Source of the DNA: Bacteroidota bacterium
GTDB lineage: Bacteria; Bacteroidota; Bacteroidia; Chitinophagales; Saprospiraceae
Reading direction: 5' to 3'
NCBI GenBank assembly: GCA_024743405.1
Contig: JANSWP010000009.1
Coordinates: forward strand, 1-64,000
Length of the DNA: 64,000 nt
This document shows, piece by piece, positions 28,755 through 37,722 of the stretch. The position numbers and the translations under genes were made by a program. How positions within the stretch are numbered: position 1 is the stretch's first letter; every line of letters begins with the position of its first letter. Under the pieces are notes generated by a model. The model saw only the letters and a program-made list of their open reading frames with translations, searched no databases and was not told the origin of the DNA.

Positions 28755-29984
28755 CTAAAACGTTACATCAAATTCCTTTTCTTTTTTTCCTCTTTTAACT
28801 CGAACTTTAGTTGTTTCGCCTACCTTAAATTTTGCTAAGCCTTCCATGTAGTCATAGATATCTTTAACCTTTATGTCACCAATTTTGATGACAATATCCC
28901 CTTTCTCGAGACCAGCTTGTGCTCCAGGTCGTCCGTCAATTACCGCATCAATTCTCATCCCTTCACCGTCTGCATAAACATAATCAGGCATGACACCAAG
29001 GGTTACTTTGAAAGCAGCTCCTTTTCGATCTTGCTCATCTTTAGTTTTGGTGAAAGCGAGTTTGCCGTCGTCATTCAAATTTTCAATGAGTTGGAGCATG
29101 AAAAGGGAGATATCATAAATGCCCTCAAAATTGACTAAATGCGAATCATCAACTGGTTTGTGATAATCCATATGTTGACCAGAAAAAAAGTGTAACACAG
29201 GAATATCTTCTATATAAAAAGAAGTGTGATCTGAAGGGCCGATACCACTATCCGAAGTTTTTGGAGTGATATCTCCAACTTTAATCAGTGGAATTTCTTC
29301 TTTCCAACTAGGCGAAGTTCCAGCGCCATTGATTGCTAAAACTTTTCCCTCATTTAGTCGACCGACCATATCCATATTGAGCATATAGTTGACTGTTTTT
29401 AGGTCGATTGTTGGATTTTGAACATATTTTTTAGAACCAACCAATCCCATTTCTTCGCCAGAAAAACCAATAAAAAGATAGTTGTTCCCTTTTGTGGAAG
29501 CATTGTCTTTTAATCTTTTTGCTAGGTAAAGCATAGCTGAAACACCACTTGCATTGTCATCTGCTCCATTATGAATTTCTGCTGAGCCGGTATGCAGTGA
29601 TCCAAAAGTACCCATCCCTAAGTGGTCATAATGTGCTCCAATGACTACGGTGTTTTCCGCACCATTATCTATATAGCCTACGACATTTTTGCCATTCCGT
29701 GGCTCTCCTTTTTCTGCATGAGGGTTCGATTTATAGTTGAAATCGAATGCATGAAACCAGGTGCCATCCGACCCTTTAGGAGTCAAACCAATTTCTTCAA
29801 ATCGACTGGCGACATATTGGGCGGCAAGCGCCTCGCCAGGTTTCCCAGTTTCCCGTCCTTGTAATAAATCAGAGGCTAAATAAATGACATCGATGCGGAG
29901 ATCTTGGAGATCCGCTTCTTTGTTTTGTGCAAAAACAAGATTACAAATAAATAGAGTTGTTAAAAGAAAAATTAATTTTTTCAT
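28755..29984 (-). CDS. Secreted M28 aminopeptidase with C-terminal PDZ domain
   Basis: 409-residue exported zinc peptidase. A signal peptide (1-19, ending LVFAQ) is followed by the M28 catalytic domain. Its metal and catalytic residues are in GAHYDHLG, NGADDNASG, GFSGEEMG, NMDMVGR and GPSDHTSFY, the full two-zinc set. A C-terminal PDZ-like domain (about 320-409, with DGRPGAQAGLEKGDIVIKIGD) probably binds substrate or partner proteins. It likely trims peptides in the periplasm or on the cell surface. The size and order (M28 plus PDZ) are common in Bacteroidota. Confidence 0.9.
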   Translation of the reverse strand: MKKLIFLLTTLFICNLVFAQNKEADLQDLRIDVIYLASDLLQGRETGKPGEALAAQYVASRFEEIGLTPKGSDGTWFHAFDFNYKSNPHAEKGEPRNGKNVVGYIDNGAENTVVIGAHYDHLGMGTFGSLHTGSAEIHNGADDNASGVSAMLYLAKRLKDNASTKGNNYLFIGFSGEEMGLVGSKKYVQNPTIDLKTVNYMLNMDMVGRLNEGKVLAINGAGTSPSWKEEIPLIKVGDITPKTSDSGIGPSDHTSFYIEDIPVLHFFSGQHMDYHKPVDDSHLVNFEGIYDISLFMLQLIENLNDDGKLAFTKTKDEQDRKGAAFKVTLGVMPDYVYADGEGMRIDAVIDGRPGAQAGLEKGDIVIKIGDIKVKDIYDYMEGLAKFKVGETTKVRVKRGKKEKEFDVTF

Positions 29985-30212
29985 AGTTGAGAATGATATT
30001 TTATGCTATTAAAACTTTTGAATGCCCCTAACGATAAATAGTTGAATAGTTTTTTTGTGGAGCAATCTTGAAAGCAACTGCAAAATTAGGGTTTAAGTTT
30101 TAAGATTGGTAAGTATTTTCAAAATGGTTCCCACCTTATTATTTCTGGTTCGATCAACCTATAATTTAATTATTGCTCATTTATTTTTAATTTTAGTAGT
30201 AATAATAATAAA

Positions 30213-30250
30213 GGAGGTAGCCGAAAATCCTTTAACAGAGTAGGTAATTA
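30213..30250 (+). promoter_or_regulatory. Repeated leader element, copy 1
   Basis: The segment starting ggaggtagccgaaaatcc lies about 28-65 nt before the first collar-protein ATG. It is repeated nearly unchanged before the second collar gene (30900-30937), and a shorter form (ggaggtatcctaaacctc, 31592-31609) precedes the third gene. It could be a duplicated 5' UTR or a regulatory element. The gga-gg core is not at a spacing suitable for a ribosome binding site. Confidence 0.55.
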
Positions 30251-30277
30251 CTTCTAATTTAAACTAAAAAAGTGACT

Positions 30278-30886
30278 ATGAAAAATGTAAATTTTTTGAG
30301 AAGCGCTGGCTTTTTATCGATTGCATTGACAATGGTTGGTAGCTTTTTCTTTTTTACATCAGCTACTACACTAGATGATGTCGACAGTCAGTCTATCGCC
30401 AAGATTTCGGCTGAAATAGCCAAAGTAGATGCTGAGCTAACTGCTTTGAAAGTAGCAAAAAAGGCATCTTTTTTCGGTGATCCTACCTTGGGTCAGATCG
30501 AGATGTTTGCTGGTAATTTTGCTCCAAGAGGTTGGGCATTATGTAACGGTCAACTCCTGCCTATTTCGCAAAATGATGCGTTATTCTCACTCCTTGGTAC
30601 TACGTATGGTGGAGATGGTAGAACTACTTTTGCCTTACCTGATCTAAGGGGAAGGGTACCCGTTCATTTTGGAGAGGGACCAGGGCTTCACGAACATCAT
30701 ATAGGGTATAAGTTTGGGGTAGAGTACACTGATATAAAAACAAGTAAGGCGCCTGCTACCCTAAGTACTAGTGGAAATCAGGTAAATATAATCTCTGATT
30801 TTAGGGATCGTGTAGATGTCCGACAGCCTAGCCTTGGTATTAATTTTATTATTGCTTTGACAGGGAGGTATCCATCTCGAAGCTAA
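30278..30886 (+). CDS. Tail-collar domain protein (microcystin-dependent-protein-like), paralog 1
   Basis: About 202 residues, with an N-terminal hydrophobic segment or signal anchor (MKNVNFLRSAGFLSIALTMV), a short helical linker (about 33-60) and a phage tail collar domain. The collar signature is clear: GQIEMFAGNFAPRGWALCNG, then ISQNDALFSLLGTTYGGDGRTTFALPDLRGRVPVH. Such proteins occur in bacterial genomes outside prophages, usually exported, with unknown roles; no phage genes lie nearby. The ATG at 30278 aligns with the paralog's start; a GTG two codons earlier is also possible. Confidence 0.8.
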   Translation: MKNVNFLRSAGFLSIALTMVGSFFFFTSATTLDDVDSQSIAKISAEIAKVDAELTALKVAKKASFFGDPTLGQIEMFAGNFAPRGWALCNGQLLPISQNDALFSLLGTTYGGDGRTTFALPDLRGRVPVHFGEGPGLHEHHIGYKFGVEYTDIKTSKAPATLSTSGNQVNIISDFRDRVDVRQPSLGINFIIALTGRYPSRS

Positions 30887-30899
30887 TTATTCTAAACTT

Positions 30900-30937
30900 G
30901 GAGGTAGCCGAAAATCCTTAAAAGAGTAGGTGATATT
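30900..30937 (+). promoter_or_regulatory. Repeated leader element, copy 2
   Basis: Starts ggaggtagccgaaaatcc and continues like copy 1 (ttaaaagagtaggt against tttaacagagtaggt). It begins about 14 nt after the stop of the first collar gene and ends about 30 nt before the next ATG. Confidence 0.55.
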
Positions 30938-30966
30938 TTGTTAAACGCTTAGATAAAAATATAACA

Positions 30967-31578
30967 ATGAAAAATAATAATTTGATAAAATCTTCAGGTG
31001 TACTGTTAATGGCTATGGCGATAGTTGGGGGCTTTATTTTCTTTACTTCTGCTTCAACAAAAAAACAGTCGAATAGCCAGTCTATTGCTGAGTTATCTGC
31101 TAAACTTAGCCAAATGACCACAGAATTGAATGACCTAAAAACAACGGAATGTGAGGAAGAGGTTTGGATGGAACCTACCTTGGGACAGGTTGCTATGTTT
31201 GCTGGTAACTTCGCTCCAAGAGGTTGGGCGTTTTGTAATGGTCAAATACTATCTATTTCGCAAAATTCTGCGCTATTCTCACTCCTTGGGACTACTTATG
31301 GTGGTGATGGTAGAACTACCTTCGGTCTGCCCGATCTTAGAGGAAGAGTGCCTGTACACGTAGGGCAAGGGCCAGGACTTTCTAATGTATCATTAGGAAG
31401 AAAATTTGGTCAAGAGACGATGAGTATTATTCCACAAAATGCTAGTGTTGCCTCTTCTTCAGATGGCAATGAGGTCATGTTGGTATCTGGCATTTTACCA
31501 AATGTCAATGCTATGCAACCTAGTATGGGTATTAATTTTATTATTGCTACAACTGGACTGTTTCCATCACGAAGTTAA
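30967..31578 (+). CDS. Tail-collar domain protein, paralog 2
   Basis: 203 residues and a clear tandem duplicate of the preceding gene: the same signal-anchor layout (MKNNNLIKSSGVLLMAMAIV), the same linker, and a nearly identical collar motif GQVAMFAGNFAPRGWAFCNG...GTTYGGDGRTTFGLPDLRGR. Both end with a PSRS tail. The C-terminal third has diverged (QETMSIIPQNASVASSSDG against VEYTDIKTSKAPATLSTSG), as expected for a surface- or ligand-facing region. The two genes and the lectin gene downstream are co-directional with short spacers. Confidence 0.8.
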   Translation: MKNNNLIKSSGVLLMAMAIVGGFIFFTSASTKKQSNSQSIAELSAKLSQMTTELNDLKTTECEEEVWMEPTLGQVAMFAGNFAPRGWAFCNGQILSISQNSALFSLLGTTYGGDGRTTFGLPDLRGRVPVHVGQGPGLSNVSLGRKFGQETMSIIPQNASVASSSDGNEVMLVSGILPNVNAMQPSMGINFIIATTGLFPSRS

Positions 31579-31648
31579 TCATTAAAAATCTGGAGGTATC
31601 CTAAACCTCTACACGGAAATGATATTTATTTTACAAAAAAAAGTCGAA

Positions 31649-32551
31649 ATGAAAATTTATAAAATTTTATCATATCTCGTCATTTTCCAATTGATTGTTT
31701 ACTCAGTGAGAGCACAGGAAGTCAATTTTGACGAGAACAAATACTATCGTCTTACCAACATTTGGATGGGGGAAGACCGATCACTAGATGTCAACCCAGA
31801 TAATCTGACCATGATGATGGCGCCCACCAGCAATGCTAATGGGCAATTTTGGAAATTCCATGTTCAGGGAGATGACGTATTTAAGTTGTCGACCAAATGG
31901 CAGGGTGATAATAAGGTCATAGATGTCATCAACGATGGTGTTAACAACCGAATGATTTTGACCAAATCTGCAGGGTATAGTGGTCAGTATTGGAGGATAG
32001 AGAAGGCGGGTAATGGTCTTTACCGACTGATTAATGGTTGGCAAACGAACAAATGTCTAGATAGTGATAGTGAACAGACCGGTTATGGAGCCTTTTTGAA
32101 TCCAGCTGGTAATTTTGCTAGTCAGTTTTGGGTGATTTCTGAGTTAACTCCTGAAGAGGATCCAGGTGGTGAAGAGGAGGCAATAGTTGTGAATATCGGA
32201 GACAAAGCCCATGGCGGTATTGTCTTCTATGTAGATGAAAGCGGGAGACACGGCATGGTCTGTCAGGAAAAAGATTTTGAAGGACTACTTAGCTTTACCG
32301 AGGCCAAATCAGCCTCTGAATCTTCCAATGCAGGTGGAAAGTCTGATTGGCGACTACCTAACTTGGACGAATTGGGAACGATGTACAATAATTTGAGGAG
32401 ATCGGGTCTGACGCATTTTGACAATGAGTGGTACTGGAGTTCCGAAGTAAAAGACGAACATAATATGTGGGGGATAGACTTGCTTCATGGGAAGCGGTAT
32501 GCTCACTGGGAGGAAGATCATAGTCATGTGCGAGCAGTGCGAGTATTTTAA
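31649..32551 (+). CDS. Exported ricin-type lectin with DUF1566 domain
   Basis: About 300 residues. A signal peptide (MKIYKILSYLVIFQLIVYSVRAQ) is followed by a beta-trefoil ricin-like domain (about 25-165) with three QxW-type motifs (QFWKF, QYWRI, QFWVI). After an acidic linker (PEEDPGGEEEA) comes a DUF1566/Lcl domain (about 180-300) with the typical GGIVFYVDESGRHGMV and WRLPNLDEL. It is likely a cell-surface carbohydrate-binding protein. The ATG at 31649 gives a normal signal peptide; the in-frame ATG at 31619 would precede it with a Lys-rich stretch. It is third in a run with two collar proteins, and all three may be co-expressed. Confidence 0.8.
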   Translation: MKIYKILSYLVIFQLIVYSVRAQEVNFDENKYYRLTNIWMGEDRSLDVNPDNLTMMMAPTSNANGQFWKFHVQGDDVFKLSTKWQGDNKVIDVINDGVNNRMILTKSAGYSGQYWRIEKAGNGLYRLINGWQTNKCLDSDSEQTGYGAFLNPAGNFASQFWVISELTPEEDPGGEEEAIVVNIGDKAHGGIVFYVDESGRHGMVCQEKDFEGLLSFTEAKSASESSNAGGKSDWRLPNLDELGTMYNNLRRSGLTHFDNEWYWSSEVKDEHNMWGIDLLHGKRYAHWEEDHSHVRAVRVF

Positions 32552-32676
32552 TTTATATATAGTTCGAATTCGATCCCATCTTAGATTCAATATCTGGGTT
32601 TTGTGATCTAGAAGGGTGAATTGATTTTTAAAAAAAAATAAACGCGAGGCTCATTCGACAAAAAATCAGATATTTA

Positions 32677-32731
32677 AAGACGGTAGGCTTACAATGGGAG
32701 AAGCTTTGATCCCAGAAAGTTCTACCGTCTT
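32677..32731. terminator. Hairpin between convergent genes, possible bidirectional terminator
   Basis: 10-bp perfect stem (32677-32686 with 32722-32731, aagacggtag / ctaccgtctt) enclosing a second short stem (tggga / tccca). It sits between the lectin gene (plus) and the ABC permease gene (minus). T-tracts are weak, so the role is tentative. Confidence 0.5.
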
Positions 32732-32812
32732 CAGATAACTTAACTATCAAAATTGAATTTCATTTTCAGGACTCGGCATTTAAACAAATTTGACTTTTGT
32801 TTGATTCTTCTC

Positions 32813-35254
32813 CTATTCTGTCCGCAAAGCATCCACTGGATTTGTTAAAGCGGCTTGTAAGGATTGCCAAAAAATGGTCAGTATGGCGATGCCTAAAACA
32901 AGGATAATAGGAACAATGAAAATCCAAATACTTAGCTCGGATCGGTAGGCATAATTGCCTAGCCATTGGTCACCGAACCACCAGGCAAGCGGGGTAGCTA
33001 CAACTGCAGCAATAAGGACTAATAGGGTGAACTGTTTTCCTAAAAGCATCAAAATCTGACCCACGGAAGCACCTAACACTTTCCTTACCCCAATTTCTTT
33101 TCTCCGGCGGGCGGTTGTATAAGAGGCAAACCCAAAAAGGCCTAAACAGGCGACTAATATAGCTAGCCCGGCAAATAAGCTGAAGACCTTTCCAAAGCGC
33201 TGGTCTGCTTCATATTGGTTGGCGAAATAATCGTCCAGAAAAAAGTACTCGAATGGGTTGCCTGGAAAAATCTGTTCGTAGGTTCTTTCAATGGAAGCTA
33301 TCGTACTGGGAAGGTTCTTTGGATTAACTTTTAAGCTGTAATATTCAGTAAATCTTGTTCGGTAGAAATAGGCAAATGGGGTTCGTTCAAAGGCAAGTGA
33401 ACGGTGATTAACATTTTCAACTATCCCTACCACAGTAACTTTACCCCATTCTCTGAATTTCCAACTAATGACTTTTCCCAACGCTTCTTCTGGTGTTAAG
33501 CCCAAAAGCTCCACTGCTTTTTTGTTGAGAATGACCGATTCTTGATCAGTGAGTCTATCTTTTGAGAAATTTCGCCCAGCAATCAGCTCAATTTCATAAG
33601 AGGGAAGATAGTCTTCATCCGTAAAGATGTAGGTTACGAAAATACCCTCATCCGTGGATTGCCCTTCTTTTTTGATAGAGTTAACGTTTTGGATGGCATG
33701 ACCTGGTATGTCGGAACAACTTGTAAAATAATGAATATTGGGTTCTTGTGTCAATTGATCTTTTAAAAGTTTTGCCTTTTCTGAATAAGTCGAATCTGTA
33801 ATGGAAGGTGCTTTTATGACCAGCATTTGATCCATATTGAACCCTAGATCCTGATTTCGCATATAAGACAATTGGTTGAAAACAATCAGAGTGCCAGTAA
33901 TCAATAATATGCCGATAGCAAATTGGAACACCACCATAACATGGCGTGCATGGAATTTTTTTCCTGTCGTGTAATTTTTTCCTTTTAGAGTTTTAATAGG
34001 ATCGAAGGATGAAAGAACAAAGGCAGGGTAGAGACCAGCCAACAATGTCCCTCCTAAAAACAAGCCTGCCAAAACCAGCCAGGTGGAGCCTTGCAGTAAA
34101 AGGTCGATCATCCATGAATTACTGATAATTGACCTCCCCATCAATAGATTAAAAGCTGGCGTAGCGACCAAGACCAACAGGATGGCAAGTAGAATAGCAA
34201 ATAGGTTCATTAGACCCGACTCGACCAAAAACTGGGTAATCAGGTGCATTTTTTGGGCACCAACTACCTTGCGAACCCCCACTTCTGAGGCCCGCTCAAT
34301 AGAACGGGCAGTGGACAGATTGATATAGTTGATCCAAGCAATCAATAAGATCAAAACGGCTATGAGAACCAGAAAAGAAATCGTTTTTGCACTGCCATTC
34401 TCTTGTACCTCTTTACTAAGGTTGCTTTGTAAATGAATATCGCTTACCGGCTGGAGGTACATGCTCTCTGCTATCCCAAACTCCTTCATCACATCGCCTA
34501 GGTATTTATTGACAAAACCATCCAATTGACTTTCGAGTGAGGTGACATCAGAGCCCTTGGTCAGTTTGACATAAGTATAGAACTCTGGCCAAATCCAAGA
34601 TGAATTCAATTGGTCAGTAAAGAAAGCGGAAGAAAATAAGGCGCTTATTTTCAGATGGGTATTTTCAGGCAAGTCTTTCAAAACTCCTGTTACTTGCATT
34701 TCGAAGCCTCCATTTATTGATAAAGTTTTTCCCATTGGGTCGGCATCTCCAAAATAGCGTTTTGCCAGACTTTCTGAAATAACAATGTTTTTTCGGCTCG
34801 AAAGGGCGGTGTTCACATCACCTACGATCAACGGGTAACCGAATACTGTCAAGACAGTAGAATCGGCCACAAACATATTTTCTTCGTAAAAACTGAGGGC
34901 TTGTCCACCTTCGGGTTTATAAATCAAAACAGATGATCCGGCAAAAATTTCTACGGGAACTAATCTGACAATTTCTTCCACTTGAGGGTAATCATTTTGC
35001 AGCGAAGGACCCGCCGCAGGGTGATTGGAAGCCATTCTAAATTCGGGTTCACCGGGGTTCGACATCCCTAAATTTAAGCGGTAAAGTTGGGAAAGATCAG
35101 GGTGGAAATTGTCATAACTTTTTTCAAATTGGACATACTGGAGGATCAACAGGCAAGCTGCCATCCCAATGGATAAACCTAAAACGTTGATAAAGGAAAA
35201 TTCTTTGCGCTTCAAGATATTGCGCCAGGCTGCTTTCAAATGGTTCGTAAACAT
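32813..35254 (-). CDS. MacB/FtsX-type ABC transporter permease
   Basis: 813-residue membrane protein with two FtsX-like permease halves. The first has one N-terminal membrane segment (about 20-42), a large periplasmic MacB-PCD-like domain (about 50-280) and three membrane segments. The second repeats this pattern, ending in FASYTTARRRKEIGVRKVLGAS, a motif found in each half (SIERASEVGVRKVVGAQ in the first). These Bacteroidota permeases usually work with a separate MacB-like ATPase in lipid or lipoprotein export or in mechanotransmission. No ATPase or membrane-fusion gene is adjacent, so it is an orphan permease. Its codons are visibly richer in G and C than the flanking genes. Confidence 0.9.
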   Translation of the reverse strand: MFTNHLKAAWRNILKRKEFSFINVLGLSIGMAACLLILQYVQFEKSYDNFHPDLSQLYRLNLGMSNPGEPEFRMASNHPAAGPSLQNDYPQVEEIVRLVPVEIFAGSSVLIYKPEGGQALSFYEENMFVADSTVLTVFGYPLIVGDVNTALSSRKNIVISESLAKRYFGDADPMGKTLSINGGFEMQVTGVLKDLPENTHLKISALFSSAFFTDQLNSSWIWPEFYTYVKLTKGSDVTSLESQLDGFVNKYLGDVMKEFGIAESMYLQPVSDIHLQSNLSKEVQENGSAKTISFLVLIAVLILLIAWINYINLSTARSIERASEVGVRKVVGAQKMHLITQFLVESGLMNLFAILLAILLVLVATPAFNLLMGRSIISNSWMIDLLLQGSTWLVLAGLFLGGTLLAGLYPAFVLSSFDPIKTLKGKNYTTGKKFHARHVMVVFQFAIGILLITGTLIVFNQLSYMRNQDLGFNMDQMLVIKAPSITDSTYSEKAKLLKDQLTQEPNIHYFTSCSDIPGHAIQNVNSIKKEGQSTDEGIFVTYIFTDEDYLPSYEIELIAGRNFSKDRLTDQESVILNKKAVELLGLTPEEALGKVISWKFREWGKVTVVGIVENVNHRSLAFERTPFAYFYRTRFTEYYSLKVNPKNLPSTIASIERTYEQIFPGNPFEYFFLDDYFANQYEADQRFGKVFSLFAGLAILVACLGLFGFASYTTARRRKEIGVRKVLGASVGQILMLLGKQFTLLVLIAAVVATPLAWWFGDQWLGNYAYRSELSIWIFIVPIILVLGIAILTIFWQSLQAALTNPVDALRTE

Positions 35255-35605
35255 GGTGTTGTTTTTTGGCGTAAAAAAATTGGTTTTTTAACTTTTAGTG
35301 TCACGTTCTACTAAATTAATAAAAAAACACTAAAAAGTGAATAAACTGAAAAGGACAGACTAAAGAAGAACTCCGCCATTTACGAATGTATTTTTTGAAT
35401 TAAAAACACAAATAATGGGGCAATACAATGTAAAATCATAAAGAGTCGAACCATTATATTCTAATGGATTTTCTCCGCCTACCCAACGATTAATTGGTAA
35501 AGAGCTGTTTAGAGTAATACACTTAGTGAAATCTATTGCAAAATTTGACCTTAAGTTTAATAGGTCATTTTGATAGGGCTATAACTCAAAATTAAATTTC
35601 GAAAA
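35255..35605. other. 351-bp divergent gap, no gene seen
   Basis: Lies between the divergent ABC permease (minus) and beta-barrel (plus) genes, so it should contain both promoters. No ORF, repeat or hairpin of note was found. Confidence 0.5.
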
Positions 35606-36904
35606 ATGAAAAGATATTCTTCCTGTTTTATTTTAATGGCCTTTTCATTTTCTCTTTTTGGGCAAATCCAAAAAGGAAGTTGGATGATAGGAGGAAGTGT
35701 GAATTTTGAGAACTCCCATGCAGACAATCTGCAATTTGATCAAACTCAGCTTACCACTAATGTATTGGTGAGTCCTGAAATTGGCTTTTTTATTTCAAAC
35801 AATGTTTTGGTTGGTTTAGAAGGACAATTTTCGAATAGTACTGCGGCTACTTTAGGGAGCAACTTTGAATTTGAAACTCGACGTACTATTTATACTTTAC
35901 ATCCATTTTTTCAGGTTTTTATGAATAAAGGGCGGTTTCGAAGTTATTCAAAACTAAAAGGTGGAATTTCAGAAAACCGCGTTTTATCTCAAGATATTTC
36001 AGGTGAATTTGAGCAAAAATGGACTAATTATTCCCTATTTGGAGGAATTGGAGTTAATTATTTTATGTTGGAAAATTTAGCGGTTGATTTGTTTTTAAAT
36101 TATGAATTTTTGAGGAAAGGAGACGGCGAAGAATTTTTTGTAGCGAATGATGAAACATTAAGTGTTGATGTAGGAATTAAATTATTTATAAATAAAAATC
36201 AGCGCTTCAAAAATAAGATTCAACCCCTCTATTTGAAAAAAGGTAATTATGTTTTTGGACTGAATTTAAATGGAAACACGAAGCTAAGCCGCACTCCCTT
36301 CCAATTGAGTGGGGGTACAAGTTTTCGATATTTTCAAACGAATAAATTGGAAATTGGGAGCAGTTTAAATTTCTTTTTTTCTGATTTTAAGAATGACGAT
36401 TTCGGAAGTCACTCTTTTGGGGTGAGGGGACAAGCCAGGTATTTCTTCCAAATCAGGGAAAGAATGTTTTTTGCTCCAATGGCACAGTTGGGATATACTA
36501 ATACGACACATACTCACTGGGGCTTTACCATTTCAGGGAAAGCGACTACCATTACTAATAGTTTTAGTTTTTTGTTCAATCCGTCAATGTACTATTTTTT
36601 CAAATCTAAAAACATTTTTAAAATAGGACTTAATTTATCCAATAACAGGTCTTATCAACACGCAACAAATTTGCCTTCAAAGACTATTCAGGATGTATTT
36701 ACTTTTGGTTGGACTATGGGGATTGAACATTTTGTTCAAGAGAATATTAGTATTCAATGGACAGGCTCATGGAATTTGTTAAATGGTCATTTTGGCTTAA
36801 AAGAAGGAAACTCACCTGAACCTATAAGATATGCTCAAGGCTCTTATTTAAAGGTAGGGTTAAATTATTTTCTACGTTCAATTAAGAAAAAGGAGAAGGA
36901 ATAA
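35606..36904 (+). CDS. Putative outer membrane beta-barrel protein
   Basis: 432 residues. A signal peptide (about 1-19, ending SLFGQ) is followed by alternating amphipathic strands with many aromatic residues. The sequence seems to hold two barrel-like halves (about 22-205 and 215-432), each starting with a KGSWMIGGSVNFE / KGNYVFGLNLNGN strand. It could thus be an internal duplication of an OmpA- or opacity-type barrel. I do not recognise a specific family and no catalytic motif is seen. It precedes two co-directional membrane-associated genes at short spacing. Confidence 0.7.
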   Translation: MKRYSSCFILMAFSFSLFGQIQKGSWMIGGSVNFENSHADNLQFDQTQLTTNVLVSPEIGFFISNNVLVGLEGQFSNSTAATLGSNFEFETRRTIYTLHPFFQVFMNKGRFRSYSKLKGGISENRVLSQDISGEFEQKWTNYSLFGGIGVNYFMLENLAVDLFLNYEFLRKGDGEEFFVANDETLSVDVGIKLFINKNQRFKNKIQPLYLKKGNYVFGLNLNGNTKLSRTPFQLSGGTSFRYFQTNKLEIGSSLNFFFSDFKNDDFGSHSFGVRGQARYFFQIRERMFFAPMAQLGYTNTTHTHWGFTISGKATTITNSFSFLFNPSMYYFFKSKNIFKIGLNLSNNRSYQHATNLPSKTIQDVFTFGWTMGIEHFVQENISIQWTGSWNLLNGHFGLKEGNSPEPIRYAQGSYLKVGLNYFLRSIKKKEKE

Positions 36905-36954
36905 AATCTAAAACCTATTTTTGGATTTTTACAAAAGCAAAAATTCAAAACAAA

Positions 36955-37698
36955 ATGAAAAAAGTATTAAAATACCTTGGCATCTTAATCTTAGTTGTAA
37001 TCATTGGTGGTGTTATCCTCGGAATGATGGCAAATGAAGCGAAACCAGTCGGACAACCATCTGCAGAAGCCGATGCCCTTGCTCAAAAGATGATGAATGC
37101 AGTAGATATTGCAGCGTGGGATTCTACTCATATTATTCAATGGACTTTTAAAGGAATGCATGACTTTTTGTGGGACAAAAAGAACAATAATGTGAGAGTA
37201 ACCTGGGAAGATTCAGAAGTACTTTTACATACCAAATCAGTGACAGGAAAGGCTTTTATCGGAGGGCAGGAGGTAATGGATGAGGCTCAAAAAGGAGAAA
37301 TGGTTCAATCGGCTTGGGGATTTTTCTGCAATGATTCTTGGTGGCTTAATGCGGTGGTCAAAGCTAATGACGCGGGAACAGAAAGAAGCATCGTGACTCT
37401 GGAAGATGGACGTGAAGGCTTAATGGTTTCTTACAGTTCGGGAGGGGTTACCCCTGGTGATGCTTATGTGTGGATATTAGACGAAAATGGTATGCCAACG
37501 AGTTATAAAATGTGGGTGAGTATTATCCCTATCGGTGGGATGGAGTTTACATGGGAAGCTTGGGAAACCTTACCTACAGGAGCAAAGATTGCTACTCTGC
37601 ATAAAAGTAAAATATTGGAATTGGATATTTCAAACCTGAAGTCTGGGGATGATTGGAGCGCTTTTGGTTTGGAAGGGAACCCATTTGATGGAATGTAG
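36955..37698 (+). CDS. Membrane-anchored hypothetical protein
   Basis: 247 residues with an N-terminal signal anchor (about 4-24, YLGILILVVIIGGVILGMM) and a soluble domain outside the inner membrane. The domain is rich in beta-type stretches and Trp (AWDSTHIIQWTFKG, WEDSEVLLHTKSVTGKAF, MEFTWEAWETLPTGAKI). The pattern resembles lipoprotein-like proteins that bind lipids or small hydrophobic ligands, but I cannot name a family. It lies 50 nt after the beta-barrel gene and 24 nt before the DUF6090 gene, so the three likely form one transcript. Confidence 0.65.
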   Translation: MKKVLKYLGILILVVIIGGVILGMMANEAKPVGQPSAEADALAQKMMNAVDIAAWDSTHIIQWTFKGMHDFLWDKKNNNVRVTWEDSEVLLHTKSVTGKAFIGGQEVMDEAQKGEMVQSAWGFFCNDSWWLNAVVKANDAGTERSIVTLEDGREGLMVSYSSGGVTPGDAYVWILDENGMPTSYKMWVSIIPIGGMEFTWEAWETLPTGAKIATLHKSKILELDISNLKSGDDWSAFGLEGNPFDGM

Positions 37699-37722
37699 AA
37701 GTCTAATGAAAATCTAGTATTT

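Noticed and set aside
30278-31578. Prophage remnant because of tail-collar domains
   Set aside because: No other phage gene is nearby, and both proteins have N-terminal signal anchors; these are chromosomal exported collar-domain proteins.
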